A stretch of 64,000 nt of DNA from Pseudooceanicola batsensis HTCC2597 (GTDB lineage Bacteria; Pseudomonadota; Alphaproteobacteria; Rhodobacterales; Rhodobacteraceae), in NCBI RefSeq assembly GCF_000152725.1, contig NZ_CH724131.1, positions 523,846 through 587,845 on the forward strand, read 5' to 3'. The translations under genes were made by a program, and so were the position numbers. A model generated the notes under the pieces. That model had not been told where the DNA came from. It saw only the letters and a list, made by a program, of their open reading frames with translations, and made no database searches. Positions 35,761-44,595 of the stretch are shown one piece after another. Numbering within the stretch: position 1 is the stretch's first letter; each line of letters opens with the position of its first letter.

Positions 35761-36076
35761 GCCTGTCGGTTACCTCGCCGGCGCGTCCTGGGCCGCCCTG
35801 GCTGCCGTATGCGTGTACGGGGCGCTCACCCGGAACCCGAGCATGATCGCGATCAACTACGTCATGGCGGCCCTCTTTCTCGCGATCGGGGCCTTCGTGA
35901 CATGGCGGATGCGGACCGTCGAGCGGCTTCTGGACGTTTCCCCCGCCGGTCCGGAGGCACAGGCCGTCCGGCGGGTGGAGAGCATCGCTTCGCTGGTCAT
36001 GCTGGTCTTCGGGGTCACCTGTCTGACCGGCGCGGTGCTGCGAGTCTGGTCGGAAGGCGCCGCCGCTTTCGGGTAG
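35753..36076 (+). CDS. Small membrane protein of unknown function
   Basis: 107 aa from GTG 35753, overlapping the upstream gene's end by eight bases. Three hydrophobic segments (about 6-22, 27-47 and 77-98), with VTWRMRTVERLLDVSP between. I do not recognise a family; a YiaA/YiaB-like protein is possible. Translation coupling with the META/SH3 gene suggests it belongs to the same operon. The start is tentative because longer frames exist. Confidence 0.55.
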   Translation: MNRPVGYLAGASWAALAAVCVYGALTRNPSMIAINYVMAALFLAIGAFVTWRMRTVERLLDVSPAGPEAQAVRRVESIASLVMLVFGVTCLTGAVLRVWSEGAAAFG

Positions 36077-36104
36077 GGCGCCCGGCCTCTCCGGCACGGA
36101 CCTT

Positions 36105-36175
36105 CCGGACCGCCGGTTCGGAGGGCGTCCCTCTCGCCCGCGGGGGGCAGCCGGACCGCCGGTTCGGGGGGCGTC
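36105..36175. repeat. Two 25-base direct repeats, 46 bases apart
   Basis: Copies at 36105-36129 and 36151-36175 share CCGGACCGCCGGTTCGG plus GGGCGTC with one mismatch. Each copy can fold into a 7-bp hairpin (CCGGACC/GGTTCGG, one G-U). The second overlaps the thiX stop codon. They may act as a terminator of the convergent operons. Confidence 0.7.
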
Positions 36176-36905
36176 AGCTTTCCCACATCCGGCGGCAGGC
36201 TGCGTCGATGGCGGCATGAAGCAGGAGCGTCAGGACCGCCAGCACGATCAGAGCGGCGAACATGAGGTCGATCTTGGCGCGGCCGTTCGCCAGCAGCATG
36301 AGGTACCCCAGCCCGCGCGAGGCCCCCACCCATTCGCCGATGATCGCGCCGATGGGGGCGTAGACGGCGGCGAGCCGCAGGCCCGAGGCAAAGCCGGGCA
36401 GGGCGGCCGGAACCCGGATGTGCCACAGGATGCGGGCCGGGCGTGCGCCAATCACGCGTGCAAGTTCGAGCCAGCCGGTCGGGGTGCGCATCAGCGCGTC
36501 GAAGAAGGCCGAGGTGACGGGAAAATAGATGATCAGCAGCGCCATGGCGACCTTGGACCAGAGCCCGTAGCCCAGCCAGAGCGTCAGGATCGGAGCGAGA
36601 GCGAAGACCGGGACTGCCTGGCTGAAGACCAGCATCGGACGCAGGAGCGACCGCGCGACCGGAGAGGCCGCCATCACGATCGCCGAGGCAAAGCCCAGGG
36701 CGGCGCCCAGTCCCAGCCCCAGCAGAACCTCGGTGACGGTGACCCATGCGTGTTCGGCGATGAGCGCGCGGCTGGTCCAGAGCGTCCCGAACACGAGATG
36801 CGGACCGGGCAGGATGAAGCGGGGCAAGGCGAAGACGGTCACCACCGCCTGCCACACCAGCAGAGCCAGAAGCACGGTCCCGAGGATGCGGAGCGTTCGT
36901 GTCAT
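36174..36905 (-). CDS. thiX: Pyrimidine ABC transporter permease ThiX
   Basis: BinderoteinDependent-transport permease (243 aa) with six helices and the EAA-type loop ARVIGARPARILWHIRVPAALPG, typical of the NitT/TauT and ThiX families. Last gene of the thiamin operon; its start overlaps thiZ as ATGA. With ThiY and ThiZ it should import a thiamin pyrimidine precursor such as formyl-aminomethyl-pyrimidine. Role is from context. Confidence 0.87.
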   Translation of the reverse strand: MTRTLRILGTVLLALLVWQAVVTVFALPRFILPGPHLVFGTLWTSRALIAEHAWVTVTEVLLGLGLGAALGFASAIVMAASPVARSLLRPMLVFSQAVPVFALAPILTLWLGYGLWSKVAMALLIIYFPVTSAFFDALMRTPTGWLELARVIGARPARILWHIRVPAALPGFASGLRLAAVYAPIGAIIGEWVGASRGLGYLMLLANGRAKIDLMFAALIVLAVLTLLLHAAIDAACRRMWES

Positions 36906-37627
36906 TCCACCTCCATCAGTTGCCGCTGCAGGTGCCCCTGAAAGGCGAGCGTCTCCGGCGCGTCGAAGGGGCGGGGAACGGGTCCGGCCGGCGGGGTTTC
37001 GCTCGTGATGCCGGCGCGCGTCATCAGCAGCACGTTCTGCCCCAGCCGCGCGGCCTCGGCGGCGTCATGGGTGACGTGCAGGACGGTGCGCCCGCCCAGC
37101 AGTCCGGCCGCCAGGTCCTGCATCAGGGCCCGCGACCGCGCGTCGAGCGCCGAGAAGGGCTCGTCCAACAGCACCACCGGGCGATCCTCCATCAGTGTCC
37201 GCGCAAGCGCCACCCGCTGCCGTTGCCCGCCCGAAAGGGCATGCGGCCGCTTGTGGGCATGGGCGGCCAGCCCGACACGCCCGAGCAACCCGGTGGCCCG
37301 GTCCCGCCGGCCCGCCTCGCCCCGCAACCGCGCGCCGAGGGTCACGTTGGCGACCGCGTCCAGCCAGGGCATCAGCAGGTCGCTCTGCGCCATCAGCGCG
37401 ACCCGGCCCGCCAGCGGTGCGCCATCGTCCGCCGCCGCGACCCCGTCGAACGCGACGTCGCCGCCGAGACCGCTCAGCAGCCGCAGAATGGTGGACTTGC
37501 CCACGCCCGAGGGACCGAGCAGGCAGGTCCATTCCCCGGCACGCACCTCGAGGGACAACGGGCCGAAGACCGGCGCGCCGCCCGCCGTTGCCCGCCCCGA
37601 CAGCCGTAGCGCCGGCGCGGCGCTCAT
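36902..37627 (-). CDS. thiZ: Pyrimidine ABC transporter ATPase ThiZ
   Basis: 241-aa ABC ATPase: Walker A LLGPSGVGKSTILRLL (about 36), Q-loop ALMAQSDLLMPW, signature HALSGGQRQRVALARTL (about 131), Walker B VVLLDEPFSALDA and switch His in LHVTHD. Start at 37627 overlaps tenA as ATGA; the longer open frame is not family-like. The short, C-terminal domain-free ATPase matches ThiZ. Confidence 0.88.
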   Translation of the reverse strand: MSAAPALRLSGRATAGGAPVFGPLSLEVRAGEWTCLLGPSGVGKSTILRLLSGLGGDVAFDGVAAADDGAPLAGRVALMAQSDLLMPWLDAVANVTLGARLRGEAGRRDRATGLLGRVGLAAHAHKRPHALSGGQRQRVALARTLMEDRPVVLLDEPFSALDARSRALMQDLAAGLLGGRTVLHVTHDAAEAARLGQNVLLMTRAGITSETPPAGPVPRPFDAPETLAFQGHLQRQLMEVE

Positions 37628-38295
37628 CCGGAGAGGCCCATGCCCCAGAAGTCGACCTCGAGCCGTGTCGCCGTCTCGAAACGGGCGCAAAGCCCGGGCC
37701 AGCGCGGGCTTTGCGCGGGATCCGGCCCGATGCGGCGCGCCATGGCCGTGTCGATCAGCCTGCCCACCTCGTGGCAGGTTTGCTGGTAGCCGGCGCCGGA
37801 ATAGGTGCCGATCCAGTCCGCATAGGGCGTCTCGCCCGCTTCGGCCGCCAGCCGCGTCCCGATCTCTCCATAGCCCAGGACGCAGGGCGCCAGCGCGGCC
37901 ATCAGGTCGAGGAAATCGCCCGCGTGGCCCGCGTCCAGCACGTAGCGGGTGTAGGCGATGTTCTGCGGCGCCTCGCGGGTCGAGAAGAGCGTGGCCTCGG
38001 GGATGCCCTCGGCGGCGCAGGTCTCGACGTGCAGGCGCATCTCTTCGTCCAGCAGCGCGTGCACGGTGGCGGCACAGGCGCGCATTTCCTCCAGCGTCTC
38101 GGCCTTGGTCACGGCGAGAGCCCAGGCGCGGGAAAAATGGACGAGGAACAGGTAATCCTGCACCAGGTAGCCCAGGTATGCCGCCCGCGGCAGCGTGCCG
38201 TCCCTCAGCCCCTCGACGAAGGCGTGCCGGGTATAGGCGTGCCAGCTGTCGCCCGCCGCGTCCCGCCACAGCGGGAAGGTTCTGCCGTAGCTCAT
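37624..38295 (-). CDS. tenA: TenA aminopyrimidine aminohydrolase
   Basis: Thiaminase II family enzyme (223 aa) that hydrolyses aminomethyl-pyrimidine to HMP for thiamin salvage. Landmarks are the N-terminal RDGTLPRAAYLGYLVQDYLFL, the Cys-containing ALAPCVLGYGEIG (about 135), whose Cys is the known catalytic residue, and a C-terminal Glu in FETATRLEVDFWGMGL. Four-base overlaps with both neighbours show tight operon organisation. Confidence 0.92.
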   Translation of the reverse strand: MSYGRTFPLWRDAAGDSWHAYTRHAFVEGLRDGTLPRAAYLGYLVQDYLFLVHFSRAWALAVTKAETLEEMRACAATVHALLDEEMRLHVETCAAEGIPEATLFSTREAPQNIAYTRYVLDAGHAGDFLDLMAALAPCVLGYGEIGTRLAAEAGETPYADWIGTYSGAGYQQTCHEVGRLIDTAMARRIGPDPAQSPRWPGLCARFETATRLEVDFWGMGLSG

Positions 38296-39227
38296 TGTGC
38301 GCCCAGGTCGATGGCCAGCTCGGATACGGGCCGCGCGCCGTCGATCAGCCCCGCCTCTTCGAGGAAGGCCTCGAACCGCAGATACCGTCCCTGGTCGAGA
38401 GCCTCGGGGCGCAGCGCGAACCGGGGAATCGTGTCGGCCCAGGCGCGTTCGTTCAACTCGTCCTGCAATTCGGCGGCGGTGCCGGAAAAGATCTCCCAGC
38501 TTTCCTGCGGATGGTTCACGATGAACTGCGTGGCGCGTTCGGTCGCCGCAAGAAAGCGGCGGATCATGTCCGCATCCATGGTCTGCGGATTCGCGACGTA
38601 GATCAGTTCGTCATAGGTTGGCACGCCCTCCTCCTCGGGATAGAAGCACCGGCCCGCCACGTTCTCGATCTCCATCTGGTTCAGTTCGAAGTTGCGGAAG
38701 GCCCCGATCACCGCGTCGACCTGCCCGGCCATGAGCGCGGGCGAGAGCGACCAGTTCACGTTGACCAGCTCGACATCCGCCGTGCTCAGTCCGGCCTGGC
38801 CGAGCATCGCCGACAGCAGCGCCTCTTCGACCCCGGCGACCGAGAATCCCACCTTGCGCCCCGCGAGATCCGCGATCTCCGACACCGGGCCGTCCTCGAG
38901 CACCAGCAGGCAGTTGAGCGGTGTGGCGACCAGCGTCCCCACACGGATCAGCGGCATGCCCTCGGCCACCTGGAGATGCAGTTGCGGCTGGTAGGAGATG
39001 GCAAGCTCGGCGCGCCCGGTGGCCGCCATCTTGGGCGGGTCCGAGGGATCGGCGGGGGCGACCACCTCGACCTCGAGCCCGGCCTCGTCGAAGTAGCCCT
39101 GTTCCTGGGCGATGACGATGGGCCCGTGATCGGGGTTCACGAACCAATCGAGCACCACGGTCATGGCATCCTGCGCGGTGGCGGGAGTGGCGGCGAGCAG
39201 GGCGAGGGCGGTCAGGCGGGCTTTCAT
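38292..39227 (-). CDS. thiY: Thiamin-pyrimidine binding protein ThiY
   Basis: Periplasmic substrate-binding protein of the NMT1/THI5-like family (311 aa). Signal [19 protein letters not shown], then the family core WFVNPDHGPIVIAQEQGYFD and GRAELAISYQPQLHLQVAEG. Works with ThiX and ThiZ. Its stop/start overlap with the preceding thiF is a single base (TGATG). Confidence 0.88.
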   Translation of the reverse strand: MKARLTALALLAATPATAQDAMTVVLDWFVNPDHGPIVIAQEQGYFDEAGLEVEVVAPADPSDPPKMAATGRAELAISYQPQLHLQVAEGMPLIRVGTLVATPLNCLLVLEDGPVSEIADLAGRKVGFSVAGVEEALLSAMLGQAGLSTADVELVNVNWSLSPALMAGQVDAVIGAFRNFELNQMEIENVAGRCFYPEEEGVPTYDELIYVANPQTMDADMIRRFLAATERATQFIVNHPQESWEIFSGTAAELQDELNERAWADTIPRFALRPEALDQGRYLRFEAFLEEAGLIDGARPVSELAIDLGAQ

Positions 39228-40207
39228 CAGGTATCTCCGGTTGGGTCGCCGAGGGCGACAAGGAAAATGTCTCCGTCCCAGACGCCGGCCAGTCGCTCGG
39301 CCGCGGCCCAGGAGCGCTGGCCCGAGCGGCAGCAGAGCACCGCGCGTTGGCCGGGGGAGGGGGTGGGTCCGCCCGGCCCGAAGGCCGTGACGGGAAGTCG
39401 GCGGGCCCAGGGGCGCGCCAGCGGCGCCTCGTCCTCGGCCCTCAGGTCGACGACGAAGTCGTCCTGCGCGATCTCGGAGGCAGCGAGAAAGCGGGGTTGC
39501 CTCTCGGGCTCGGGCGCCCCGTCGAAGCGGAAGCCGCCAAAGCGGAAATCCCCCGCCTCGAAGGTGACGAGCCGGCCCAGCGGAGATGGCGCGAGATCCG
39601 CAAGCAGCGCCGCCGCCATCTGCGCCTGAAGCGCGCCGATGATGCCGACCACCGGGCCCAGCACGCCGTCCAGGGCGCAGGAGCCCAGCCGCCGGGGCAG
39701 GTCGGGAAAGACGGCCCTAAGACTGGGCGCGCCCCCGCAGAAGGCGCCGACGTAGCCCCCGAGCCCGATGACGGAGGCGCTGACCAGGGGCCGATGGGCC
39801 GCGTGGCAGTCATCCGACAGGATATAGCTCGCGGCGAAACTGTCGGCACAGTCGAGGACCAGGTCCACGCCGTCGCAAAGCGCTGGTGCATTCCCCGGGA
39901 CAAGCGCGTCGACGACCGGGTCCACCCGGACCTCGGGATTCAGTGCGACGACGGCGCCCGCGGCGGCTTCGGCCTTGGGGCGGCCGATATCGGTCTCGCG
40001 GAACAGGGTCTGGCGGTGAAGGTTGCTTGCCTCGACCCGGTCCGGATCGACCAGCCGGATGCGCCCGACGCCCGCGCCGCCCAGGTACTGCAGCGCCGGC
40101 GCCGCCAGCCCGCCCGCGCCGACGACCAGCACATGCGCCGCCTGCAGCCGGGCCTGCCCGGCTTTGCCGAATTCGGGCACGGCGATCTGGCGGGCGTAGC
40201 GGCTCAT
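39227..40207 (-). CDS. thiF: ThiF adenylyltransferase fused to rhodanese
   Basis: 326 aa. The N-terminal ThiF/MoeB/E1 domain adenylates the ThiS C-terminal Gly: [23 protein letters not shown]-binding [19 protein letters not shown] (about 29), and [13 protein letters not shown]. The C-terminal 90 residues form a rhodanese domain with the active-site loop [13 protein letters not shown], where a Cys could carry persulfide sulfur. The E1 zinc cysteines expected in MoeB-type proteins are not obvious here. Start 40207 (MSRYARQ) chosen. Confidence 0.9.
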   Translation of the reverse strand: MSRYARQIAVPEFGKAGQARLQAAHVLVVGAGGLAAPALQYLGGAGVGRIRLVDPDRVEASNLHRQTLFRETDIGRPKAEAAAGAVVALNPEVRVDPVVDALVPGNAPALCDGVDLVLDCADSFAASYILSDDCHAAHRPLVSASVIGLGGYVGAFCGGAPSLRAVFPDLPRRLGSCALDGVLGPVVGIIGALQAQMAAALLADLAPSPLGRLVTFEAGDFRFGGFRFDGAPEPERQPRFLAASEIAQDDFVVDLRAEDEAPLARPWARRLPVTAFGPGGPTPSPGQRAVLCCRSGQRSWAAAERLAGVWDGDIFLVALGDPTGDT

Positions 40208-40800
40208 CGCGTGGCCTCGATCCACTGCCTCACGCGGGCTTCGGGATCGTCGTGCAGCGTGATGTCCGTCACGGCCGAGACGATATCGGCCCCCGCCGCG
40301 AAGGCCCCCGCCGCACGGTCGACGTTCATCCCGCCGATTGCGACGAGCGGCAGCGCGCCGATCAGCCGCTTCCATTCGGTCACGCGCTCGAGCCCCTGCC
40401 GCTCCCATTTCATCTTCTTGAGGATCGTGGGGTAGACAGGACCGAGCGCGACATAGTCAGGCGTCAAGGACAGCGCGCGGTCCAGCTCGGCATGGTCATG
40501 GGTGCTGATGCCGATCTTCAGGCCGGCGCGGCGGATGGCCGGCAGGTCGGCCTCGTCCAGATCCTCCTGCCCGAGGTGGATCCAGTCGCAGTCTTCGTCG
40601 ATGGCGGTCTGCCAGTGATCGTTGACCACCAGCACCGCCCCATGCGACCGGCAGAGCGCCCGGGCCCGCGCCACCGCCGGACGCAGGTCGGAGGCGGAGA
40701 GCGTCTTGATGCGCAACTGCACCAGCTTGACGCCGAGGGGCAGGGTGCGCTCGAGCCAGGCGACATTGTCGAAGATCGGATAGAAACGGTCGAGCGTCAT
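40204..40800 (-). CDS. thiE: Thiamin-phosphate synthase
   Basis: Joins HMP-PP and thiazole phosphate to thiamin phosphate. 198 aa, slightly short. TIM-barrel motifs: [47 protein letters not shown], and [12 protein letters not shown] for the phosphate. The phosphate-binding and HMP-PP residues look present. Overlaps thiG by four bases. Confidence 0.92.
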   Translation of the reverse strand: MTLDRFYPIFDNVAWLERTLPLGVKLVQLRIKTLSASDLRPAVARARALCRSHGAVLVVNDHWQTAIDEDCDWIHLGQEDLDEADLPAIRRAGLKIGISTHDHAELDRALSLTPDYVALGPVYPTILKKMKWERQGLERVTEWKRLIGALPLVAIGGMNVDRAAGAFAAGADIVSAVTDITLHDDPEARVRQWIEATR

Positions 40801-41567
40801 TCCAGGAACGCCTGTCCGAGCACGGGGGTCGAGGGGGCGGCCATGTCGCGCGGTTCCATCGGGTCGGCCGCGAAGGCCAGCCGCCCGGCCTCAACGGCGC
40901 GGGCGAACCCTTCCGCCATCGCCGCCGGATCGCCCGCCTTTGCGACGGCCGTGTTCAGCAGCACCGCGTCGTAGCCCAACTCCATCGCCATCGCCGCCTG
41001 GCTGGGCAGCCCGAGCCCCGCATCCACGACCATCGGTACCCCGGGGAACTGCGCGCGCAGCGTGCGCAGGCCGTAGAGGTTCGTCAGACCCAGCCCGGTG
41101 CCGATCGGCGCGCCCCAGGGCATCAGCACCTCGCAGCCCGCGTCCAGCAGCCGGCCGGCCAGCACCACGTCCTCGGTCGTATAGGGGAAGACCTGAAAGC
41201 CGTCGTCGGCGAGGATGCGCGCCGTCTCGACCAGGCCGAACGGGTCGGGCTGAAGCGTGTCGGCATGGCCGATGACCTCGAGCTTGATCCAGGGCGTGTC
41301 GAAGAGTTCCCGCGCCATCTGCGCGGTCGTCACCGCCTCGCGCACGGAATGGCACCCGGCGGTGTTGGGCAGCACGCGCACGCCCAGGCCGCGCACGAGG
41401 TCCCAGAACGCGGCGCCGGCACGCTCGCCTCCTGCCTCGCGGCGCACGGAGACGGTGGCGATGCCGGCGCCGGAGCGGCGGAACGCCTCGGCCAGCACGG
41501 CGGGCGAGGGGTACTGCGCCGTGCCCAGCATCAGGCGCGAGGCGATGTCGGTTCCGTACAGCCGCAT
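40797..41567 (-). CDS. thiG: Thiazole synthase ThiG
   Basis: Builds the thiazole ring from DXP, ThiS-thiocarboxylate and an iminoglycine from ThiO (256 aa). Motifs: [35 protein letters not shown] with the conserved Cys, WIKLEVIGH with catalytic Lys (about 95), [15 protein letters not shown], and [19 protein letters not shown]. The start is two bases from the thiS stop. Confidence 0.93.
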   Translation of the reverse strand: MRLYGTDIASRLMLGTAQYPSPAVLAEAFRRSGAGIATVSVRREAGGERAGAAFWDLVRGLGVRVLPNTAGCHSVREAVTTAQMARELFDTPWIKLEVIGHADTLQPDPFGLVETARILADDGFQVFPYTTEDVVLAGRLLDAGCEVLMPWGAPIGTGLGLTNLYGLRTLRAQFPGVPMVVDAGLGLPSQAAMAMELGYDAVLLNTAVAKAGDPAAMAEGFARAVEAGRLAFAADPMEPRDMAAPSTPVLGQAFLE

Positions 41568-41568
41568 C

Positions 41569-41766
41569 TCAGCCCCCCTGTCTCGGCGCGACGATCTCGA
41601 CCCGGTCGCCGGGTTCGAGCGCGGTCTGCCCGCGCGCCGCCGTCGACACGAAGCTTTCGTTGACGGCAGTAGCGACCTTCGCCTCGCCATAGCCCAGTTC
41701 GTCCAGCGCCTGGGCAAGCGTGCCGGCCCGGACCTCGGTCGCGGCACCGTTAACCATGATCTTCAT
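41569..41766 (-). CDS. thiS: Sulfur carrier protein ThiS
   Basis: 65-aa ubiquitin-like carrier of thiazole sulfur. Ends in PRQGG, the Gly-Gly tail adenylated by ThiF. Opening [20 protein letters not shown] and [10 protein letters not shown] are typical. Overlaps the thiO end by 17 bases. Confidence 0.92.
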   Translation of the reverse strand: MKIMVNGAATEVRAGTLAQALDELGYGEAKVATAVNESFVSTAARGQTALEPGDRVEIVAPRQGG

Positions 41767-42727
41767 GCATCAACTCCGGTTGCGTGTCCTCCAGCGCCGC
41801 TTCGGCCGCCATGCGCGCGAGAGCCGGCGCAAGAAGGAAGCCGTGGCGGAAGAGGCCGTTGACATGGATGGTGTGGCCCCGCCGCAGGATGCGCGGCAGG
41901 TTGTCGGGAAAGGCGGGGCGGGCATCGACGCCGATCTCGACGAGCTCGGCCTCGCCGAAGACGGGGTGCAGCGCGTAGGCGGCCGACAGGAGTTCGAGAA
42001 CCGAGCGGACGCTGCGGCGACGGTCATCGCTCTCGATCTGGGTGGCCCCCAGCATGAACAGCCCGTCCGGGCGCGGAACGACATAGAGCGGAACACGCGG
42101 GTGAAGCAGACGGACCGGCCGCGACAGGTGAATGTCGGTACTGCGCAGCACCGCCATCTCGCCCTTCACGCCACGCAGGTTCGTCAACACGTCCCGCGCC
42201 GACAGCCCGCGACAGTCGAACGTGAAATCCGCCGAGCCGCCGGGTTCGGTCGCAAAGGTCACGCCGGACCGGTCGAGCCTGTCGCGCAGGCAGATCAGCG
42301 CGGCACGGGGATCGAGATGCGCCTCGCCCGGCACGTGCAGCGCCCGGTCGAACCGGCCGGCGAGGTCGGGTTCCAGCGTGGCGAGGCCGCCCGGATCAAG
42401 CCGCTCGTGCTCCGGGACGCGTCGGGCGAAGCGGTCCAACTCGCTCCGGTCGCGTCCCAGTGCCACGACGAGGGTCCCGCGCCTGTCGACCCTCACCCCC
42501 TGACGCTCCCACCAGTCGGCGGCCTCCCGGCCCAGCCGCACCACCGGCTCTTCGGCCGTCTCGCCTTCGCAGAGCGGCGCCAGCATTCCGCCCGCCCACC
42601 ATGAGCAGCCATGCGGTCCGGGGCGCGGCGCCGGGTCGTGAACCGTCACCTCGCAGCCCCGCGCGACCAGCTCCGTCGCCACGCAGAGCCCGGCGACCCC
42701 GGCGCCGAGGACTTGTGCCCGCGTCAT
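41750..42727 (-). CDS. thiO: Glycine oxidase ThiO
   Basis: FAD-dependent oxidase giving dehydroglycine for thiazole synthesis (325 aa), the aerobic alternative to the radical SAM ThiH. FAD motif [16 protein letters not shown] at residue 4-19, [13 protein letters not shown] (about 44), [18 protein letters not shown], and [17 protein letters not shown] near the end. Start ATG 42727 overlaps the thiD stop as ATGA. Confidence 0.92.
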   Translation of the reverse strand: MTRAQVLGAGVAGLCVATELVARGCEVTVHDPAPRPGPHGCSWWAGGMLAPLCEGETAEEPVVRLGREAADWWERQGVRVDRRGTLVVALGRDRSELDRFARRVPEHERLDPGGLATLEPDLAGRFDRALHVPGEAHLDPRAALICLRDRLDRSGVTFATEPGGSADFTFDCRGLSARDVLTNLRGVKGEMAVLRSTDIHLSRPVRLLHPRVPLYVVPRPDGLFMLGATQIESDDRRRSVRSVLELLSAAYALHPVFGEAELVEIGVDARPAFPDNLPRILRRGHTIHVNGLFRHGFLLAPALARMAAEAALEDTQPELMHEDHG

Positions 42728-43527
42728 GGCCAGACCTCGTGAAAATGATGCACCGGCCCGTGTCCGCCGCCGAGGCCGAGCCCGTCCGCTGCGCCGATCG
42801 CGCCGTGCAGCCAACTCTGCGCCCGCCGGACCGCCGCCTCCACGCCGGCCCCCTTCGCCAGTTCGGCCGCGATCGCCGAGGACAGGCTGCACCCCGTCCC
42901 GTGGGTGTTGCGGGTGGCAATCCGGGGTTGTTCCATGGCCAGCGCGCCTTTCGCCGTCATCAGGCGATCGATGCAGGTCGGCCCCTCGGCATGGCCGCCC
43001 TTCATCAGGACGGCCCGCGCACCGCGCGCCAGCAATTCCCGGCCCTGGCTGACGACCTCCCGAGGCTCGCGCGCCTGCTCGCGGCGCAGCAGGCGCGCGG
43101 CTTCGGGCAGGTTCGGCGTCAGCACGTCGGCGCGCGGCAGCAGCCGTTCGATCAGCGCCGCCTCGGCCTCTTCGGCCAGCAGGGCGTCGCCGGACTTGGC
43201 CACCATCACCGGATCGAGAACGACCGGGCCGTCGTATCCTTCGATCGCCGAGGCGACCGCACCGACGATCTCGGACGAGGCCAGCATGCCGATCTTGATC
43301 GCGCGTGGTGGAATGTCGTTCAGCACGGCGGCGATCTGTGCCGCGACCACCTCGGGTGAAATCGCCTCGACCGCAAAGACGCCGCGGGTGTTCTGCGCGG
43401 TGATCGCGGTGATCGCGCTGGTTCCGTAGACGCCGACCGCGGAAAATGTCTTGAGATCGGCCTGAATGCCCGCGCCGCCGCCGCTGTCGGACCCCGCGAT
43501 GGTCAATGCGGTTGGAATTGGCTTCAT
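42724..43527 (-). CDS. thiD: HMP/HMP-P kinase ThiD
   Basis: Bifunctional kinase giving HMP-PP (267 aa). TALTIAGSDSGGGAGIQADL at the N-terminus, FSAVGVYGTSAITAITAQNT, VLDPVMVAKSGDALL, VLMKGGHAEG and NTHGTGCSLSSAIAAELA with the catalytic Asp/Gly region. First gene of the thiamin operon; its GGAGGAAG Shine-Dalgarno lies inside a hairpin downstream of a TPP aptamer. Confidence 0.95.
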   Translation of the reverse strand: MKPIPTALTIAGSDSGGGAGIQADLKTFSAVGVYGTSAITAITAQNTRGVFAVEAISPEVVAAQIAAVLNDIPPRAIKIGMLASSEIVGAVASAIEGYDGPVVLDPVMVAKSGDALLAEEAEAALIERLLPRADVLTPNLPEAARLLRREQAREPREVVSQGRELLARGARAVLMKGGHAEGPTCIDRLMTAKGALAMEQPRIATRNTHGTGCSLSSAIAAELAKGAGVEAAVRRAQSWLHGAIGAADGLGLGGGHGPVHHFHEVWP

Positions 43528-43529
43528 CT

Positions 43530-43556
43530 CTTCCTCCGCCAGCAGGAGGGAGGAAG
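43530..43556 (-). promoter_or_regulatory. Hairpin masking the thiD Shine-Dalgarno
   Basis: On the minus strand CTTCCTCC pairs perfectly over 8 bp with GGAGGAAG, three bases before the thiD ATG. The paired GGAGGAAG is the ribosome binding site. This is what an expression platform that blocks translation at high TPP should look like. That TPP binding favours this fold is inference. Confidence 0.7.
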
Positions 43557-43590
43557 AAATGACCGCCGCAATCGGCGCGCCAGATCGTGC

Positions 43591-43680
43591 TCCGTTCCCT
43601 CCGCCGGTATTGCCCGGATCAGGTTCGATGGGTTGGCTTGCGCCTCTCAGCCCGGACGGGCACCCCAACGGATTCTGCTG
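43591..43680 (-). promoter_or_regulatory. TPP riboswitch (THI element)
   Basis: Reading the minus strand the classic THI element is seen: GGGGTGCC, GGGCTGAGAGG, AACCCATCGAACCTGATC, CGGGCAATACCGGCGGAGGGAA. The CUGAGA and the UGAUC-GG-UAAUACC-like segments are the conserved TPP-binding loops. It precedes thiD by about 64 bases and should control the whole operon. Confidence 0.95.
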
Positions 43681-43851
43681 AGACGCTACCAGCCGGAGGG
43701 CGAGGCGGCAATAGGCCGGCGGGACCGGCATGGTTCTGGCACTGGAAGCGCAGTTGAAGGCCCGACTCGTTGCGAATCCTCCGGGCCTTCTTCATGTTGA
43801 TCACCCGTCCTTCCCGCCGCAGCAAGACAGCTTTGCGTCCTGCGCTGAGGG

Positions 43852-44508
43852 TCAGCGCCCGCGCGCCGCGACGGCCTCGATCCCGCCGAGGCAGAAGGTG
43901 ATCAGCGTCTCGCGATAGTCCATCGGACCGCCGGCCTCGCGGCCCGACAGCCCGGCGATCCGGGCACGGCTCGCCACCAGCGACAGCATAGAGGCGACGG
44001 TGAGCGTGAGCGCCGTCACAAGTTCCCTGCGCGGGACCTCGGGGCGGAGTTCATGCATGGCGTCCAGATATTCCTGCGCCACGGGGTCATAGAGGCCCCC
44101 GACCTCGGGATACCAGCGGTCGTCGCTGACGATGCGGGCGATCAGCCGGGCATAGGCGCGCCATTGCGGATCCCCGCGCGAGGCCTGGTCGAGGTAAGGC
44201 GTCAGGTAGCCATCCACCAGGTCGCGCATCTCAAGCGGGACATCCTGCGCCCTCAGCTCGGCCAGCCTTGCCCGGCGCGCGGCATTCAGGGCCTCCACCC
44301 GGCGCTCAAGCACGGTTCGGAACAGCTTCTGCTTGGAGCCGCCGTGGAACCCGACCACCCCAAGCGTGACCCCCGCCTCGGCGGCGATCCGGCGGATCGA
44401 GACCGCGTCGAATCCTTCCGCCGCGAATAGCCGTTCGGCGGCGTCCAGAACCCGCTCGCGCGTGGCCTCTCCCCGCAGGACACGGCCGTCGGTGGTGGCC
44501 TCTTCCAT
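43852..44508 (-). CDS. TetR-family regulator of the TRAP operon
   Basis: 218 aa. N-terminal helix-turn-helix: TRERVLDAAERLFAAEGFDA, IAAEAGVTLGVVGFHGGSKQKL (about residues 15-62), with GVVGFHGGSKQ as recognition helix, slightly unusual since YYHFGSK is more common. The C-terminal domain is of unassigned TetR_C type. The gene is divergent from the TRAP operon, with 87 bases between starts containing a promoter and an inverted-repeat operator, so it most likely represses that operon. Start ATG 44508 with GGGAGGT just upstream. Confidence 0.88.
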   Translation of the reverse strand: MEEATTDGRVLRGEATRERVLDAAERLFAAEGFDAVSIRRIAAEAGVTLGVVGFHGGSKQKLFRTVLERRVEALNAARRARLAELRAQDVPLEMRDLVDGYLTPYLDQASRGDPQWRAYARLIARIVSDDRWYPEVGGLYDPVAQEYLDAMHELRPEVPRRELVTALTLTVASMLSLVASRARIAGLSGREAGGPMDYRETLITFCLGGIEAVAARGR

Positions 44509-44525
44509 GTGACCTCCCTCATCTC

Positions 44526-44554
44526 TTGACAATTTATACGCTCGTACAGATAGT
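44526..44554 (+). promoter_or_regulatory. Promoter with operator in its spacer
   Basis: TTGACA (44526-44531), 17-base spacer, then GATAGT as a plausible -10. The spacer itself holds an inverted repeat ATTTATACG-CT-CGTACAGAT (44532-44551, 7 of 9 pairs). A TetR bound here would block RNA polymerase directly. Both binding and promoter use are inference. Confidence 0.6.
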
Positions 44555-44595
44555 TTGCCAAGGCCGCGGGGAGGCGGCTCCAGAGGAGGAACATC

